Assembly (NCBI RefSeq): GCF_947499215.1
Contig: NZ_CANMNI010000003.1
Location: 62,001 to 126,000 of the forward strand
DNA length: 64,000 bases
Reading direction: 5' to 3'
From: an uncultured Pontibacter sp.
GTDB taxonomy: Bacteria > Bacteroidota > Bacteroidia > Cytophagales > Hymenobacteraceae
Within the stretch, counting starts at the first letter, position 1. Each line of letters starts with the position of its first letter. Of the stretch, positions 32,956 through 43,566 are shown one piece after another. The position numbers were made by a program, and so were the translations under genes. A model generated the notes under the pieces. It did no database searches, was not told where the DNA came from, and was given only the letters and a program-made list of their open reading frames with translations.

Positions 32956-35044
32956 GAAGGAAATCGTACTGCGTGTGCGGATCGTGTTTTTGCTCGTCTG
33001 CCTCTTTGCGTGTGCTATCGTGTACAAGATCGTGCAGATACAGGTGCTGGACGGAACCAAGTGGAAGCAGATCTCGAAAGAGCGCCGCATTCGCTATCAG
33101 CCGGTGCCGGCTACCCGTGGCAGTATCTACTCCGACAACGAGAGTATTCTAGCCACGTCACTGCCGTTTTACCGTGTGGCCTTTGACCCGACCATCGCGC
33201 AGGCGGAAGCTTTTAACGGAGGTATAGATTCGCTGGCCATGTTGCTGTCTCGCTTTTACAAAGACCAGTCACCGGAGCATTATCGTCGCAAGATCAAGAA
33301 TGCGCGGCACGCCGGCAGAAGGTATATCCGACTGAACAGCCGCCAGATCAACTATCAGGAGAAGAAGCTGATGGCGAGTTGGCCGATCTTCCGATCTGGT
33401 AAGAATAAAGGCGGCGTGATCTTCGAGAAAGTGGAGAAGCGCTTTAAGCCTTTCGGTATGCTGGCTGAGCGTACCATCGGTTTTATCAACGAAGACAAGA
33501 ACGGTGCTGGTTTGGAGTACAGCTTCAACGGCGATTTGGCGGGCACCGATGGGGAGGCCCTTTTTGAGCGTATAGCGGGCGGTAACAAACCGATTTACGA
33601 CGGCACGGAAGTGGCCCCGCAGAACGGCTACGACATCAAAACCACCATCGACATCAACCTGCAGGACGTGGCGGAGAACGCGCTCTACAAAGCTTTGGTG
33701 GAGAAGAACGCTGACTACGGTTGCGTGATCCTGATGGAGGTGAAGACAGGTGAGATCAAGGCGATGGCCAACTTGGGTAGAACCAAGGGAGGTTACATCG
33801 AAGACTATAACTATGCGGTTGGTAACCAAGGACGTACAGAGCCGGGCTCTACTTTCAAACTAGCTTCCATGCTGGCTTTGTTTGAGCATACAGGCCTTGA
33901 TTTGACCGATTCAATAGATACTGGTAACGGTACCTATCGCATTAAGAATACGACCATGACTGACGTAAAAATCGGCGGTTACGGCAAGATTACCACGCAG
34001 GAGGTATTCGAGAAATCGTCTAACATCGGGGTGGCGAAACTGATACAGGAGAACTTTGGTGACAATCAGCAGGCTTTTGTGGACTATCTGCACAAGTTCG
34101 GTTTGAGCAGCACGCTAGGATTTCAGATGGATGGCGAAGCAAGGCCTTATATTAAGAACACAAGCGATAAAACTTGGTATGGCACCACACTTACCTCCAT
34201 GTCGATTGGCTACGAGATGAAGTTGGCCCCGCTGCAGACATTGGCGCTTTACAATGCCGTGGCGAACAATGGCGTGAAGGTGCAGCCGATCATCGTGAAG
34301 GAGATCCGTCGCGCCGATCAGGTAATCCAGACCTTCCAAACGCGGGTGCTAAACGAGCGAATCGCTTCGGAAGAAACTATTAAGAAGGTACGTGCCATGC
34401 TGGAAGGCGTGGTGCAAAACGGTACCGCCAAGAACATCAAGAGTGCCGACTATAAAGTGGCTGGCAAAACCGGAACAGCCCGCAAGGTAAAGGACGGTAA
34501 GTACGTGAAGCTTTACTCGACTTCGTTTGCAGGCTATTTCCCGGCAGACAACCCGAAGTATAGCTGCATTGTCATCATCGACAGCCCGAGAGGGGTGAAT
34601 GTGTATGGTGGCGATGTGGCCGCGCCGGTGTTTAAGGAAGTAGCTGACAAGGCTTATGCCCGCGACTTGGCGATGCACCAGCCGTTGCGTGCCCGCGTGG
34701 TACCGAACAAAGACAGCCTGCCACAGGTGAAAGCTGGCAGCTTCGATGACCTGAGCCTGATTCTGAATAAGATCGGTGTCAGCAATCACTCTACGGCGAC
34801 CAATGACGACGAGTGGGTGCGCGTGACGCCGCAAATGCGCTCGCTGAAGTTTGAGCCAAACCCGGTAAGAGGCGGTCAGGTACCTGACGTGACCGGTATG
34901 ACATTGCGCGACGCACTGTTCATTCTGGGCAATCAGCACCTGAAAGTGAGTGTGGAAGGCATGGGCAAGCGTGTACAGAAACAGTCTGTGCAGCCGGGAA
35001 CTGAAATTAATAAAGAAACTAAAATTACGATTGTACTGAGCTAA
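32945..35044 (+). CDS. ftsI: Division-specific transpeptidase FtsI (PBP3) with PASTA domain
   Basis: 699 residues from the ATG at 32945 (MNIKKEIVL). Membrane helix at about 10-30, dimerisation domain (TRGSIYSDN), and the transpeptidase domain with Ser302 in STFK, SSN (about residue 358) and KTGTA. A C-terminal PASTA domain (about 640-699, VPDVTGMTLRDALFIL) is present, a feature of SpoVD-like and Bacteroidota proteins. Cross-links septal peptidoglycan with FtsW. The stop overlaps the murE start by one base. Confidence 0.95.
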   Translation: MNIKKEIVLRVRIVFLLVCLFACAIVYKIVQIQVLDGTKWKQISKERRIRYQPVPATRGSIYSDNESILATSLPFYRVAFDPTIAQAEAFNGGIDSLAMLLSRFYKDQSPEHYRRKIKNARHAGRRYIRLNSRQINYQEKKLMASWPIFRSGKNKGGVIFEKVEKRFKPFGMLAERTIGFINEDKNGAGLEYSFNGDLAGTDGEALFERIAGGNKPIYDGTEVAPQNGYDIKTTIDINLQDVAENALYKALVEKNADYGCVILMEVKTGEIKAMANLGRTKGGYIEDYNYAVGNQGRTEPGSTFKLASMLALFEHTGLDLTDSIDTGNGTYRIKNTTMTDVKIGGYGKITTQEVFEKSSNIGVAKLIQENFGDNQQAFVDYLHKFGLSSTLGFQMDGEARPYIKNTSDKTWYGTTLTSMSIGYEMKLAPLQTLALYNAVANNGVKVQPIIVKEIRRADQVIQTFQTRVLNERIASEETIKKVRAMLEGVVQNGTAKNIKSADYKVAGKTGTARKVKDGKYVKLYSTSFAGYFPADNPKYSCIVIIDSPRGVNVYGGDVAAPVFKEVADKAYARDLAMHQPLRARVVPNKDSLPQVKAGSFDDLSLILNKIGVSNHSTATNDDEWVRVTPQMRSLKFEPNPVRGGQVPDVTGMTLRDALFILGNQHLKVSVEGMGKRVQKQSVQPGTEINKETKITIVLS

Positions 35045-36510
35045 TGCAGCTATTGCAGGACATATTGAAAGACGTTACCGTGCTGGAAAGCCACGGCCCG
35101 CTGGATGTGCAGGTTGAGTCGATTACGTTCGACTCACGTCAGGTACAGCAAGGGGTGCTGTTCGTGGCCATGCGCGGCGTGCAGGTGGACGGACACGACT
35201 TCATGGCGAAAGCCGCGGAGGCGAAGGCCGTTGCCATTGTTTGCGAAGAATTACCAGCAGAACTGGCCGAAGGTGTTACTTATATCAAAGTAAAAAACAG
35301 CGGTCAGGCCTTGGGCTTGATGGCTTCTGCGTTTTACGGCCATCCGTCCCGCAAACTGAAGTTGGTGGGCGTGACGGGTACCAACGGCAAAACCACTTCG
35401 GTGACCTTGCTGCACAAGCTGTTCCGTGAACTGGGCTACCACGTGGGCATGATTTCCACGGTGCAAAATCAGATCGACGAGGAGGTGATCCCGTCGACGC
35501 ATACCACGCCTGATGCCGTGTCGCTGAATGCGCTGTTGGATAAGATGGTGAAGGCGGGTTGCGCCTATGCTTTTATGGAAGTGAGTTCACATGCCATGGT
35601 GCAGCAGCGTGTGGCAGGTATAAACTTTGCAGGCGGCGTGTTCACCAACATCACCCACGACCACCTCGACTACCACGGAACCTTCGACGAGTACATCAAA
35701 GCCAAGAAATCTTTCTTCGACATGTTACCGGCTGGTGCCTTCGCTTTGATTAACGCCGATGACAAACGCGGTCCGGTAATGGTGCAGAATACCAAAGCGG
35801 ACGTGCGCTATTTCTCGCTGCGCAAAGTAACTGACTTTAAGGCCCGCCTGATCGAAAACACGCTGCAGGGTTTGCATCTGGAGATAGACGGTCACGAGAT
35901 CTGGGCGAAATTGATCGGAGCATTCAACGCTTACAACCTGTTGGGTGCGTATGGGGTGGCGGTGTTGCTGGAAGAAGATCCAATGGAAGCGCTGACAGTG
36001 CTTTCGAGTCTGGATACAGCAGCGGGTCGCTTCGACTACATCGTGTCAGAGACCGAGCAAATTACAGGTATAGTGGACTACGCCCACACGCCGGACGCTT
36101 TGGAAAATGTATTGAACACGATTCAGCAAATTCGCACGCCGCTGCAGAAGGTGATAACAGTAGTTGGCTGTGGTGGCAACCGCGATGCGACTAAGCGCCC
36201 GGTAATGGCCGACATCGCCTGCCGCCTGAGCGACAAGGTGATTTTGACGTCGGACAATCCGCGTTTCGAAGAACCGCAGGCGATACTGGAGGATATGCAG
36301 AAAGGCGTAAAGCCGCTCGACTTCAAAAAGACACTGAGTGTGTTGGATAGGAGAGAGGCGATTCGCACGGCCTGTATGCTGGCCGGCAAGGACGATATCA
36401 TTTTAGTGGCGGGCAAAGGCCATGAAACTTATCAGGAGATAAAGGGAATAAAGTACCCTTTCGACGATAAACAAGTGCTGCAGGAAGCCCTGCAACAGCT
36501 TGGTAAATAA
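35044..36510 (+). CDS. murE: UDP-MurNAc-tripeptide synthetase MurE (probably meso-DAP adding)
   Basis: 488 residues. ATP-binding TGTNGKTTS at about residue 110, and the central and C-terminal Mur ligase domains. SDNPRFE carries the DNPR motif, which in characterised MurE enzymes marks meso-diaminopimelate as the added amino acid. Adds the third residue of the stem peptide in the cytosol. One-base overlap with ftsI. Confidence 0.96.
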   Translation: MQLLQDILKDVTVLESHGPLDVQVESITFDSRQVQQGVLFVAMRGVQVDGHDFMAKAAEAKAVAIVCEELPAELAEGVTYIKVKNSGQALGLMASAFYGHPSRKLKLVGVTGTNGKTTSVTLLHKLFRELGYHVGMISTVQNQIDEEVIPSTHTTPDAVSLNALLDKMVKAGCAYAFMEVSSHAMVQQRVAGINFAGGVFTNITHDHLDYHGTFDEYIKAKKSFFDMLPAGAFALINADDKRGPVMVQNTKADVRYFSLRKVTDFKARLIENTLQGLHLEIDGHEIWAKLIGAFNAYNLLGAYGVAVLLEEDPMEALTVLSSLDTAAGRFDYIVSETEQITGIVDYAHTPDALENVLNTIQQIRTPLQKVITVVGCGGNRDATKRPVMADIACRLSDKVILTSDNPRFEEPQAILEDMQKGVKPLDFKKTLSVLDRREAIRTACMLAGKDDIILVAGKGHETYQEIKGIKYPFDDKQVLQEALQQLGK

Positions 36511-36550
36511 GCTATAAAACAAAGAAAAACAGGAACAGACGATAGATTAA

Positions 36551-37771
36551 ATGCTCTACCATCTCTTTACATACCTTGACCGTGAATACGACCTTTTGGG
36601 GGCGGGTGTATTCCAGTACATCTCGTTCAGGGCGGGTATGGCAACGCTGACATCCTTGCTGATCGCAATGATGTTTGGCGGACGACTGATTAAAATACTG
36701 CAGCGCAAACAAGTAGGCGAAAGCATTCGCGACCTTGGCCTGGAAGGCCAGATGGAGAAGAAAGGCACGCCAACTATGGGCGGTCTGATTATCCTGTTGG
36801 CTATACTTGTTCCTACCTTGCTGTTCGCCCGTCTGGACAACATTTACATTCTGTTAATGATCGTTTCGACGGTATGGCTGGGGCTGATTGGTTTTCTGGA
36901 TGACTACATCAAAGTGTTCAAAAAGAACAAGGAGGGTCTGGCCGGAAAATTTAAGGTACTGGGTCAGATTGGCTTAGGAATTATTGTGGGTTTGACCCTA
37001 TACTTTAGTGACGATGTTGTCGTAAGACAGTACATTTTCACCGATGGTTCTACTTCTGCCGTGAACGCCACGAGCAAATGGGTGGACATCAAATCCATGA
37101 TTACAACCATTCCTTTCCGCAAAAATAACGAGCTCGATTACTGCAATCTGTTCTCTTTCGCGGGTCCGCTTTTCGCAGACTGGTCGTGCTACCTGTACAT
37201 CCCGTTCGTGATTCTGGTGATCACGGCCGTGTCCAACGGCGCCAACATCACCGACGGCATCGACGGTTTGGCGGCAGGTACTTCGGCTATTATCGGCCTG
37301 ACACTGGCGATCTTTGCGTGGGTATCGGGTAACACCATTTTCGCGGACTATCTCGATATCATGTTTATCCCGAACTCGGGAGAGCTGACCATTTTTGCCT
37401 TGGCCTTTGTAGGAGCCTGTGTAGGTTTCCTGTGGTATAACTCTTATCCGGCCCAAGTGTTTATGGGTGATACAGGTAGTTTGGCGATAGGCGGTATTAT
37501 AGCAGTAATGGCCCTTATTGTGCGCAAAGAATTGCTGATACCTATCCTGTGCGGCATTTTCCTGATCGAGAACCTGTCGGTCATGCTGCAGGTGAGTTAC
37601 TTCAAGTATACGAGAAAGAAATACGGGGAAGGCCGACGCATCTTCAAGATGTCGCCGCTGCACCACCACTACCAAAAGAACGGCTACCACGAGTCCAAGA
37701 TCGTTTCGCGCTTCTGGATTGTGGGTATCATGCTGGCGATTTTGACATTGGCAACCCTGAAACTACGATAA
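36551..37771 (+). CDS. mraY: Phospho-MurNAc-pentapeptide translocase MraY
   Basis: 406 residues, about ten membrane helices. Makes lipid I from UDP-MurNAc-pentapeptide and undecaprenyl phosphate. Catalytic motifs: [19 protein letters not shown] and [12 protein letters not shown]. About 45 residues longer than E. coli MraY; an extra loop (around 160-215) before the NITDGIDG motif accounts for it, as in other Bacteroidota. Confidence 0.97.
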   Translation: MLYHLFTYLDREYDLLGAGVFQYISFRAGMATLTSLLIAMMFGGRLIKILQRKQVGESIRDLGLEGQMEKKGTPTMGGLIILLAILVPTLLFARLDNIYILLMIVSTVWLGLIGFLDDYIKVFKKNKEGLAGKFKVLGQIGLGIIVGLTLYFSDDVVVRQYIFTDGSTSAVNATSKWVDIKSMITTIPFRKNNELDYCNLFSFAGPLFADWSCYLYIPFVILVITAVSNGANITDGIDGLAAGTSAIIGLTLAIFAWVSGNTIFADYLDIMFIPNSGELTIFALAFVGACVGFLWYNSYPAQVFMGDTGSLAIGGIIAVMALIVRKELLIPILCGIFLIENLSVMLQVSYFKYTRKKYGEGRRIFKMSPLHHHYQKNGYHESKIVSRFWIVGIMLAILTLATLKLR

Positions 37772-37776
37772 CGAGC

Positions 37777-39120
37777 ATGAAACTAGCGATACTCGGAGCG
37801 GGAGAAAGTGGCGTAGGGGCAGCATTGCTGGCCAAGGCGAAGGGGCTTGATGTGTTCGTGTCCGACATGGGGCAGATCAAGGAGGTATACAAAGCCAAGC
37901 TGGCAACAGCGGCTATACCTTACGAAGAGGGCACCCATACCTTTGAGCGCATACTGGAGGCCAACGAGATCATCAAAAGCCCGGGTATACCGGACAAGGC
38001 GGCCATCATTCAGGAGGCGATCAAAAAAGGAATACCGGTAATATCGGAGATTGAGTTTGCCGGCAGGTATACCGACGCGAAGTTCATCTGCATCACGGGC
38101 ACCAACGGCAAGACCACGACGACTTTGCTGACTTACCACTTGCTAAAGAGCGCAGGTATAAACGTGGGGCTGGCGGGTAACATCGGTGAGAGCTTGGCCG
38201 AGAAAGTGATTGACAACAAGCACGAGTACTATGTGGTGGAGCTGAGTAGTTTTCAGCTCGACAACATGTACCAGTTCAAAGCACATATTGGAGTACTGTT
38301 AAATATTACGCCAGACCACCTAGACCGGTATGGCTATGACATGAACAAGTACGCCGCCTCAAAGTTGCGCATCGCGCAGAACATGAGCGGCGCGGACTAT
38401 TTTATCTTAAACAACGATGATGATATTATCCGTAATGCGTTCGATTCTGCGTCTTTTGGCGGAACCACAGTCCCATTCTCGCTCCAAGCAACGGAAGGTG
38501 CGAAAGTACTATGTGAAGGAACACATGTTAAAATAAACATTAAGTTCTTCGAGGGCGACATCGACGCGTCGCGCTCTGCCCTGATCGGTAAACACAACCA
38601 GTACAACACGATGGCCGCAGTGGCGGTCGCCAAGCTGATGGGCGTGGAAGACAGCCAGATTGAAAAGGGGCTGGAGACTTTCGAGAATGCTGAGCACCGT
38701 TTGCAGGTGATCACGGTGTCAAGGGAAGTCACCTACATCAACGACTCGAAAGCGACCAACGTGGAAGCGGTGTACTATGCCTTAGAAGGTATAAAGCAGC
38801 CGATCATCTGGATTGCGGGCGGCGTGGACAAGGGCAACGACTACAGCGTGCTGACCGAGCTGGCCAAGGAGAAAGTAAAAGTGCTGGTTTGTCTGGGTAA
38901 GGACAACGACAAGCTGAAAGAGGCCTTCGGGCGTATTGTGCCGGTAGTGGTGGAAACTACTTCCATGGAGTACGCGGTGCGCATGGGCAAATTGCTTTCC
39001 ACGCCGGGCGATGTGGTGCTGTTGTCACCGGCCTGCGCGAGTTTCGATTTGTTCAACAATTACGAGCACCGGGGGCAGCGTTTCAGAGAGGCCGTGGAGA
39101 AGATAGTTTTAAGAAAGTAA
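37777..39120 (+). CDS. murD: UDP-MurNAc-L-alanine:D-glutamate ligase MurD
   Basis: 447 residues from the ATG at 37777 (MKLAILGAGESG), 5 nt after mraY. The N-terminal Rossmann domain binds the UDP substrate; ATP site CITGTNGKTTTTLL at about 108; YINDSKATN at about 320. Adds D-Glu to UDP-MurNAc-L-Ala. The frame is open far upstream inside mraY, but that part is not homologous. Confidence 0.97.
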   Translation: MKLAILGAGESGVGAALLAKAKGLDVFVSDMGQIKEVYKAKLATAAIPYEEGTHTFERILEANEIIKSPGIPDKAAIIQEAIKKGIPVISEIEFAGRYTDAKFICITGTNGKTTTTLLTYHLLKSAGINVGLAGNIGESLAEKVIDNKHEYYVVELSSFQLDNMYQFKAHIGVLLNITPDHLDRYGYDMNKYAASKLRIAQNMSGADYFILNNDDDIIRNAFDSASFGGTTVPFSLQATEGAKVLCEGTHVKINIKFFEGDIDASRSALIGKHNQYNTMAAVAVAKLMGVEDSQIEKGLETFENAEHRLQVITVSREVTYINDSKATNVEAVYYALEGIKQPIIWIAGGVDKGNDYSVLTELAKEKVKVLVCLGKDNDKLKEAFGRIVPVVVETTSMEYAVRMGKLLSTPGDVVLLSPACASFDLFNNYEHRGQRFREAVEKIVLRK

Positions 39121-39146
39121 GTTTTTAATTTTTAGCCAAGGGTAAT

Positions 39147-40295
39147 ATGATCAAGCAGTGGTTGCAGCGGAACCTGAAAGGGGACGCGGTGCTTTGGGGC
39201 ATCGTGCTGATGTTCTCGCTTATCAGCATGGCAGTCGTGTATTCGGCTACCGGTACCTTGGCGTACAAGCAAAAGGACGGCAACACGGAGTACTTCCTGT
39301 TCAAGCACTCTTCGCTGATTTTCATTGGTCTGGCCTTTATGTGGCTGGCCCACAAGATCGATTACCGTTACTATTCCCGACTGTCGCTGGTGGCGCTAAT
39401 TCTGTCAGTGCCCCTATTGCTCTATACCTTCTTCTTCGGTTCGAACATCAACGAAGCGTCCCGCTGGATTACCATCCCAGTGATTAACCAGACCTTCCAG
39501 CCTTCGGATTTGGCGAAACTGGCGCTGATATCCTACTTGGCCAGTATGCTTTCGAAGAAACAGAACCTCTTCGATGACTGGAAGCGCAACTTGCTACCGA
39601 TCTTCGCCTGGACAGGTTTCATCTGCGCCTTGATCGCTTTGACGAACACCTCCACAGCGGTGTTGCTTTTCCTGACAAGCCTGTTGCTGATGTTCATCGG
39701 ACGTGTGCCGATGAAATCGCTGGCCGTTTTTGTGATAGCAGGTGCCATGCTAGGTGGAGTTGGTCTGGGAGCCGGTCAGCGTCTGGGTACGGCGATCAGC
39801 AGGGTAGAGGCATTCTTTGACGAATCCGAAACCGCTTTCCAGCTCGAGCAGTCCTACATCGCGATCGCTACTGGCGGCGTGGTGGGTAAAGGTCCGGGCA
39901 ACAGTGACCAGCGCGATATTCTGCCGCACCCTTACTCAGACTTTATTTATGCGATCATACTGGAGGAATACGGTTTACTGGGCGGCGCCTTGGTGCTGTT
40001 CCTATACCTTGCCTTGCTCTACCGTGGACTGGTCACGGTCACAAAGAGCAACGGAGCCTTCGGAGGCTTGCTGGCAGCCGGTCTTAGTTTCAGTTTGGTG
40101 CTGCAGGGCATGATTAATATGGGCGTAGCCGTAGGGCTTGGTCCGATTACGGGTCTGCCGTTGCCGCTCTTGAGTATGGGGGGAACCTCCCTGATCTTTA
40201 CTGGTATTTCCATCGGGATTATTCTGAGTGTGAGCCGTACCGTGAAGGCTGAGGAAACATTGGGTGCAACCGCTAAAGTGACTGCCAATGCCTAA
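39147..40295 (+). CDS. ftsW: SEDS glycosyltransferase FtsW
   Basis: 382 residues with about ten membrane helices. SEDS family: VYSATGTLAY near the N-terminus, and the conserved LPLPLLSMGGTSL near the C-terminus. Polymerises septal glycan strands from lipid II with FtsI. The stop codon lies 8 nt inside murG. Confidence 0.95.
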   Translation: MIKQWLQRNLKGDAVLWGIVLMFSLISMAVVYSATGTLAYKQKDGNTEYFLFKHSSLIFIGLAFMWLAHKIDYRYYSRLSLVALILSVPLLLYTFFFGSNINEASRWITIPVINQTFQPSDLAKLALISYLASMLSKKQNLFDDWKRNLLPIFAWTGFICALIALTNTSTAVLLFLTSLLLMFIGRVPMKSLAVFVIAGAMLGGVGLGAGQRLGTAISRVEAFFDESETAFQLEQSYIAIATGGVVGKGPGNSDQRDILPHPYSDFIYAIILEEYGLLGGALVLFLYLALLYRGLVTVTKSNGAFGGLLAAGLSFSLVLQGMINMGVAVGLGPITGLPLPLLSMGGTSLIFTGISIGIILSVSRTVKAEETLGATAKVTANA

Positions 40296-41400
40296 GCCGC
40301 AACGTCCATATCGTTTCATCATCAGCGGTGGCGGCACCGGCGGGCACATATATCCGGCCATTGCCATTGCCAACCAGATCAAGATGGTGCACCCTGACGC
40401 GGAGATCCTGTTTGTGGGGGCGATCGGGCGCATGGAAATGACACGGGTGCCGGAAGCGGGGTATAAGATCGTTGGTCTCTGGATCAGCGGACTGCAGCGC
40501 CGCCTCACACTGGACAACCTCTCTTTCCCTTGGAAAGTGATCTCCAGTATCCGGATGTCGAACAAGATTATACGCGATTTCAAGCCGGATGCCGTGGTGG
40601 GTGTGGGCGGCTATGCCAGCGGTCCGCTATTGTATGCTGCGACATCCAAAGGTATACCGGCACTGATACAGGAGCAAAATTCCTATGCCGGCATCACCAA
40701 CAAGCTGTTGGCAAAGCGGGTGCAGAAGATCTGTGTGGCTTACAACAACATGGACGCCTTCTTTCCGGCCGAAAAGCTGGTGATGACGGGCAACCCGGTT
40801 CGCAAGGACATCATGGAGCTTGAGGGCAAACGCCGCGAGGCCTTGCTGCACTTTGGATTGACCTCCGAAAAGAAAACGATACTGGTGATAGGCGGAAGCC
40901 TAGGTGCCAGAACCATCAACCAAAGTATAGCCGCTGGACTGCAGCAGATCGCAGACGCTGGCTATCAACTGATCTGGCAGACGGGCAGGGCATATTACCC
41001 GCAGGCGCAGGAACTGGAGAAACCGTTTGCCGACGCAGGTATACGCGCCTTCGATTTCATCCGACAGATGGATCTGGCCTACGCCGCCGCCGATGTGGTG
41101 GTATCCAGAGCCGGAGCGCTCTCGATTTCGGAGCTGTGTCTGGCCGGTAAGCCAAGCATACTGGTGCCTTCGCCGAACGTGGCCGAAGACCACCAGACCA
41201 AAAACGCCATGTCGCTGGTGCAGGAGCAGGCCGCCCTGTTGGTGCGCGATGCTGAAGCGCAGCAACAGCTTATACCTGCCGCCTTGGAGCTGGCCGGTAA
41301 CGAGGCAGAGCAGCAGCGTCTGACGCAAAACATACTGAAACTGGCGCGGCCAAATGCCGCTGTCGATATTGTAAACGAACTGTTTAAGTTGATCAAGTGA
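40288..41400 (+). CDS. murG: UDP-GlcNAc:lipid I GlcNAc transferase MurG
   Basis: 370 residues. GT28 fold: glycine-rich loop ISGGGTGGHIYPAIAIA, second loop VGVGGYASGP, third VIGGSLGARTIN and the C-terminal QEQNS region. Makes lipid II at the inner membrane face. Overlaps ftsW by 8 nt and murC by 4 nt (GTGA). Confidence 0.97.
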   Translation: MPKPQRPYRFIISGGGTGGHIYPAIAIANQIKMVHPDAEILFVGAIGRMEMTRVPEAGYKIVGLWISGLQRRLTLDNLSFPWKVISSIRMSNKIIRDFKPDAVVGVGGYASGPLLYAATSKGIPALIQEQNSYAGITNKLLAKRVQKICVAYNNMDAFFPAEKLVMTGNPVRKDIMELEGKRREALLHFGLTSEKKTILVIGGSLGARTINQSIAAGLQQIADAGYQLIWQTGRAYYPQAQELEKPFADAGIRAFDFIRQMDLAYAAADVVVSRAGALSISELCLAGKPSILVPSPNVAEDHQTKNAMSLVQEQAALLVRDAEAQQQLIPAALELAGNEAEQQRLTQNILKLARPNAAVDIVNELFKLIK

Positions 41401-42791
41401 GACTGGAAGACTATAGCTATATCTATTTCCTAGGCATCGGCGGCATCGGCATGAGTGCCATCGCCCGCTGGTTCAATGCCCGGGGGCTTCCGGTATGGGG
41501 CTACGACAAAACGCGCACCCCACTCACCGAGGCACTGGAGCAGGAGGGCATCCGGGTGCATTATGAAGATGATGTAAACCAGCTGCCAAAAGAAGTACTA
41601 GAAAACAAGACGGCTACTTTGGTGGTGCTCACGCCGGCTATACCTGCTGAGCATACCGAATGGGCCTACCTGAAAGAGCAGGGCTATACTATCAAGAAGC
41701 GTTCGGAGGTGTTGGGCATTATCACAGGTTCAGCCTATACCGTGGCTGTGGCCGGTACACACGGCAAGACAACGACTTCCTCCATCGTGACGCATTTGCT
41801 GCACGAAGGCGGCGTGGACTGCTCTGCCTTTTTGGGAGGTATAGCGACCAACCTGAACTCGAACCTTTTGATCGGTAGCGGAACGGCTGAGCAGGAGACG
41901 ATTGTGGTGGAAGCCGACGAGTACGACCGTTCTTTCCTGACGCTCTACCCGGACATCGCCATCGTGACTTCGGCTGATCCCGATCACTTGGATATTTATG
42001 GCGACAAAGAGGAACTGATCAGGACCTTTCAGAAGTTCATCAGTCAAGTGAAACCCGGCGGCTATCTGATTTTGCACAGCGCCATTGATCCGCGGTTACT
42101 TGAAAAAGTGCAGGACGGTGTTAAGGTGATTCGCTACAGCTTGAACGAAGGTGGCGGTCATGTACAACAGCTTGAAATACAGGGGTACAGCTTCTGTTTT
42201 GATGCCGAAACACCCTTCGGTAACATAGGTCGTTTGGTGCTCGCTTTACCCGGATATCACAATGTAGAGAATGCGCTGGCTGCCCTGATAGCGGGTCAGA
42301 TCATGGGGGTGTCAGAAGATAAACTGCGTGAGGCACTGGCAACTTACAGAGGCGTGAAGCGCCGCTTTGAAATCGTGTATGAGGGGCAGGGCAAGATATA
42401 CATTGATGACTATGCGCATCACCCGAAAGAGATCGACGCGTTCATGACATCTTTGCGTGCCATTTACCCGGACAAAAAGCTGACTGTGGTGTTTCAGCCT
42501 CATTTATTTAGCCGCACGCGTGACTTTGCAACCGAGTTTGCACAGAGTTTGAGCGCTGCGGATGAACTTATACTACTGGACATTTACCCAGCACGGGAAA
42601 AGCCAATTGAAGGTGTAACTTCAGAAATGATTTTGGGTTTGGTAGAAGGTCCAAAAAAACAACTTTTGCACAAAGAGGACGTGGCGGCTTATTTAGCTGA
42701 AAACGCTGATTTTGAGGTGCTGGCGACTGTAGGAGCCGGAGATATCGATACATTAGTGAAGCCTATAAAAAATATTTTAGAAAATAACTGA
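41397..42791 (+). CDS. murC: UDP-MurNAc:L-alanine ligase MurC
   Basis: 464 residues from a GTG start overlapping the murG stop by 4 nt. N-terminal IYFLGIGGIGMSAIARW, ATP site VAGTHGKTTTSS and DDYAHHPKEI are the family motifs. First amino acid addition in stem peptide synthesis. Followed by ftsQ after a one-base gap. Confidence 0.97.
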   Translation: MRLEDYSYIYFLGIGGIGMSAIARWFNARGLPVWGYDKTRTPLTEALEQEGIRVHYEDDVNQLPKEVLENKTATLVVLTPAIPAEHTEWAYLKEQGYTIKKRSEVLGIITGSAYTVAVAGTHGKTTTSSIVTHLLHEGGVDCSAFLGGIATNLNSNLLIGSGTAEQETIVVEADEYDRSFLTLYPDIAIVTSADPDHLDIYGDKEELIRTFQKFISQVKPGGYLILHSAIDPRLLEKVQDGVKVIRYSLNEGGGHVQQLEIQGYSFCFDAETPFGNIGRLVLALPGYHNVENALAALIAGQIMGVSEDKLREALATYRGVKRRFEIVYEGQGKIYIDDYAHHPKEIDAFMTSLRAIYPDKKLTVVFQPHLFSRTRDFATEFAQSLSAADELILLDIYPAREKPIEGVTSEMILGLVEGPKKQLLHKEDVAAYLAENADFEVLATVGAGDIDTLVKPIKNILENN

Positions 42792-42792
42792 A

Positions 42793-43554
42793 ATGGGCTT
42801 GAATAGTAAAATAAAATCTTTAATTTTTGCATGTTGTAGCGTGGTTACGATCGCTGCCCTTGCAGGATTTGCCTCTTCTCGCCAAAATGAAAAAAAGTGT
42901 GAGAAAGTGTCAATAACAATTGATAATGAGTACAATAATTACTTTATTGGGGATGAAGAAGTCAGAGACCTTCTGACCCGTGAAGGTGAGCGAAAATTGG
43001 AAGGCTTGCCCAACCAGCAGATCGATCTGAAAAACCTTGAAAAGCGCATCGAAGCGCATAGCTTTGTAAAAGAGGCGGAGGTGTTCAGAGGGCTCGACGG
43101 TAACATCCAAGTAAGCATAAAACAAAACAGGCCTATAGCTAGAATTATACGACCAGATCAGGATGTCTACATAGATGCAGAGGGAAACATGCTGCCCCTC
43201 TCCGAAAGATACACCGCTCGTGTTATACCTATTACGAAAACCCAGTCCGGCAGACCGTTCGGCAGGGATTTCTTTCAGGACTCTACAGGCCAAGCCTATC
43301 TTTCCTTACTGCGGTTCATTGAAACCGATCAGTTTTGGAAAGCCCAATTAGCCCAGATGCATATCGATGAGAAGGGCAGCGTATCTTTCCTGCCGCAGGT
43401 AGGGGAGCACACCATTGAGTTTGGAAAACCGGACGAAGCGGAACAGAAATTTAAAAAGTTGATGGTCTTTTATAAAGAGGTGCTGCCCGTGATGGGCTGG
43501 GACAAATATAAGAGAGTCAATGTGGAGTACGAAGATCAGATTATTTGTGAATAA
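42793..43554 (+). CDS. ftsQ: Cell division protein FtsQ
   Basis: 253 residues. Short cytoplasmic tail, one membrane helix (about 9-26), a POTRA-like domain (about 35-105, VSITIDNEYNNYFIGDEEV) and the FtsQ beta domain. Recruits later divisome proteins. The sequence is divergent, as usual for Bacteroidota; position between murC and ftsA is decisive. Confidence 0.9.
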   Translation: MGLNSKIKSLIFACCSVVTIAALAGFASSRQNEKKCEKVSITIDNEYNNYFIGDEEVRDLLTREGERKLEGLPNQQIDLKNLEKRIEAHSFVKEAEVFRGLDGNIQVSIKQNRPIARIIRPDQDVYIDAEGNMLPLSERYTARVIPITKTQSGRPFGRDFFQDSTGQAYLSLLRFIETDQFWKAQLAQMHIDEKGSVSFLPQVGEHTIEFGKPDEAEQKFKKLMVFYKEVLPVMGWDKYKRVNVEYEDQIICE

Positions 43555-43566
43555 CATATACAGCAT

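Noticed and set aside
37549..37776. N-terminal extension of MurD
   Set aside because: It overlaps the end of mraY in another frame; MKLAILGAGESG is the normal MurD start.
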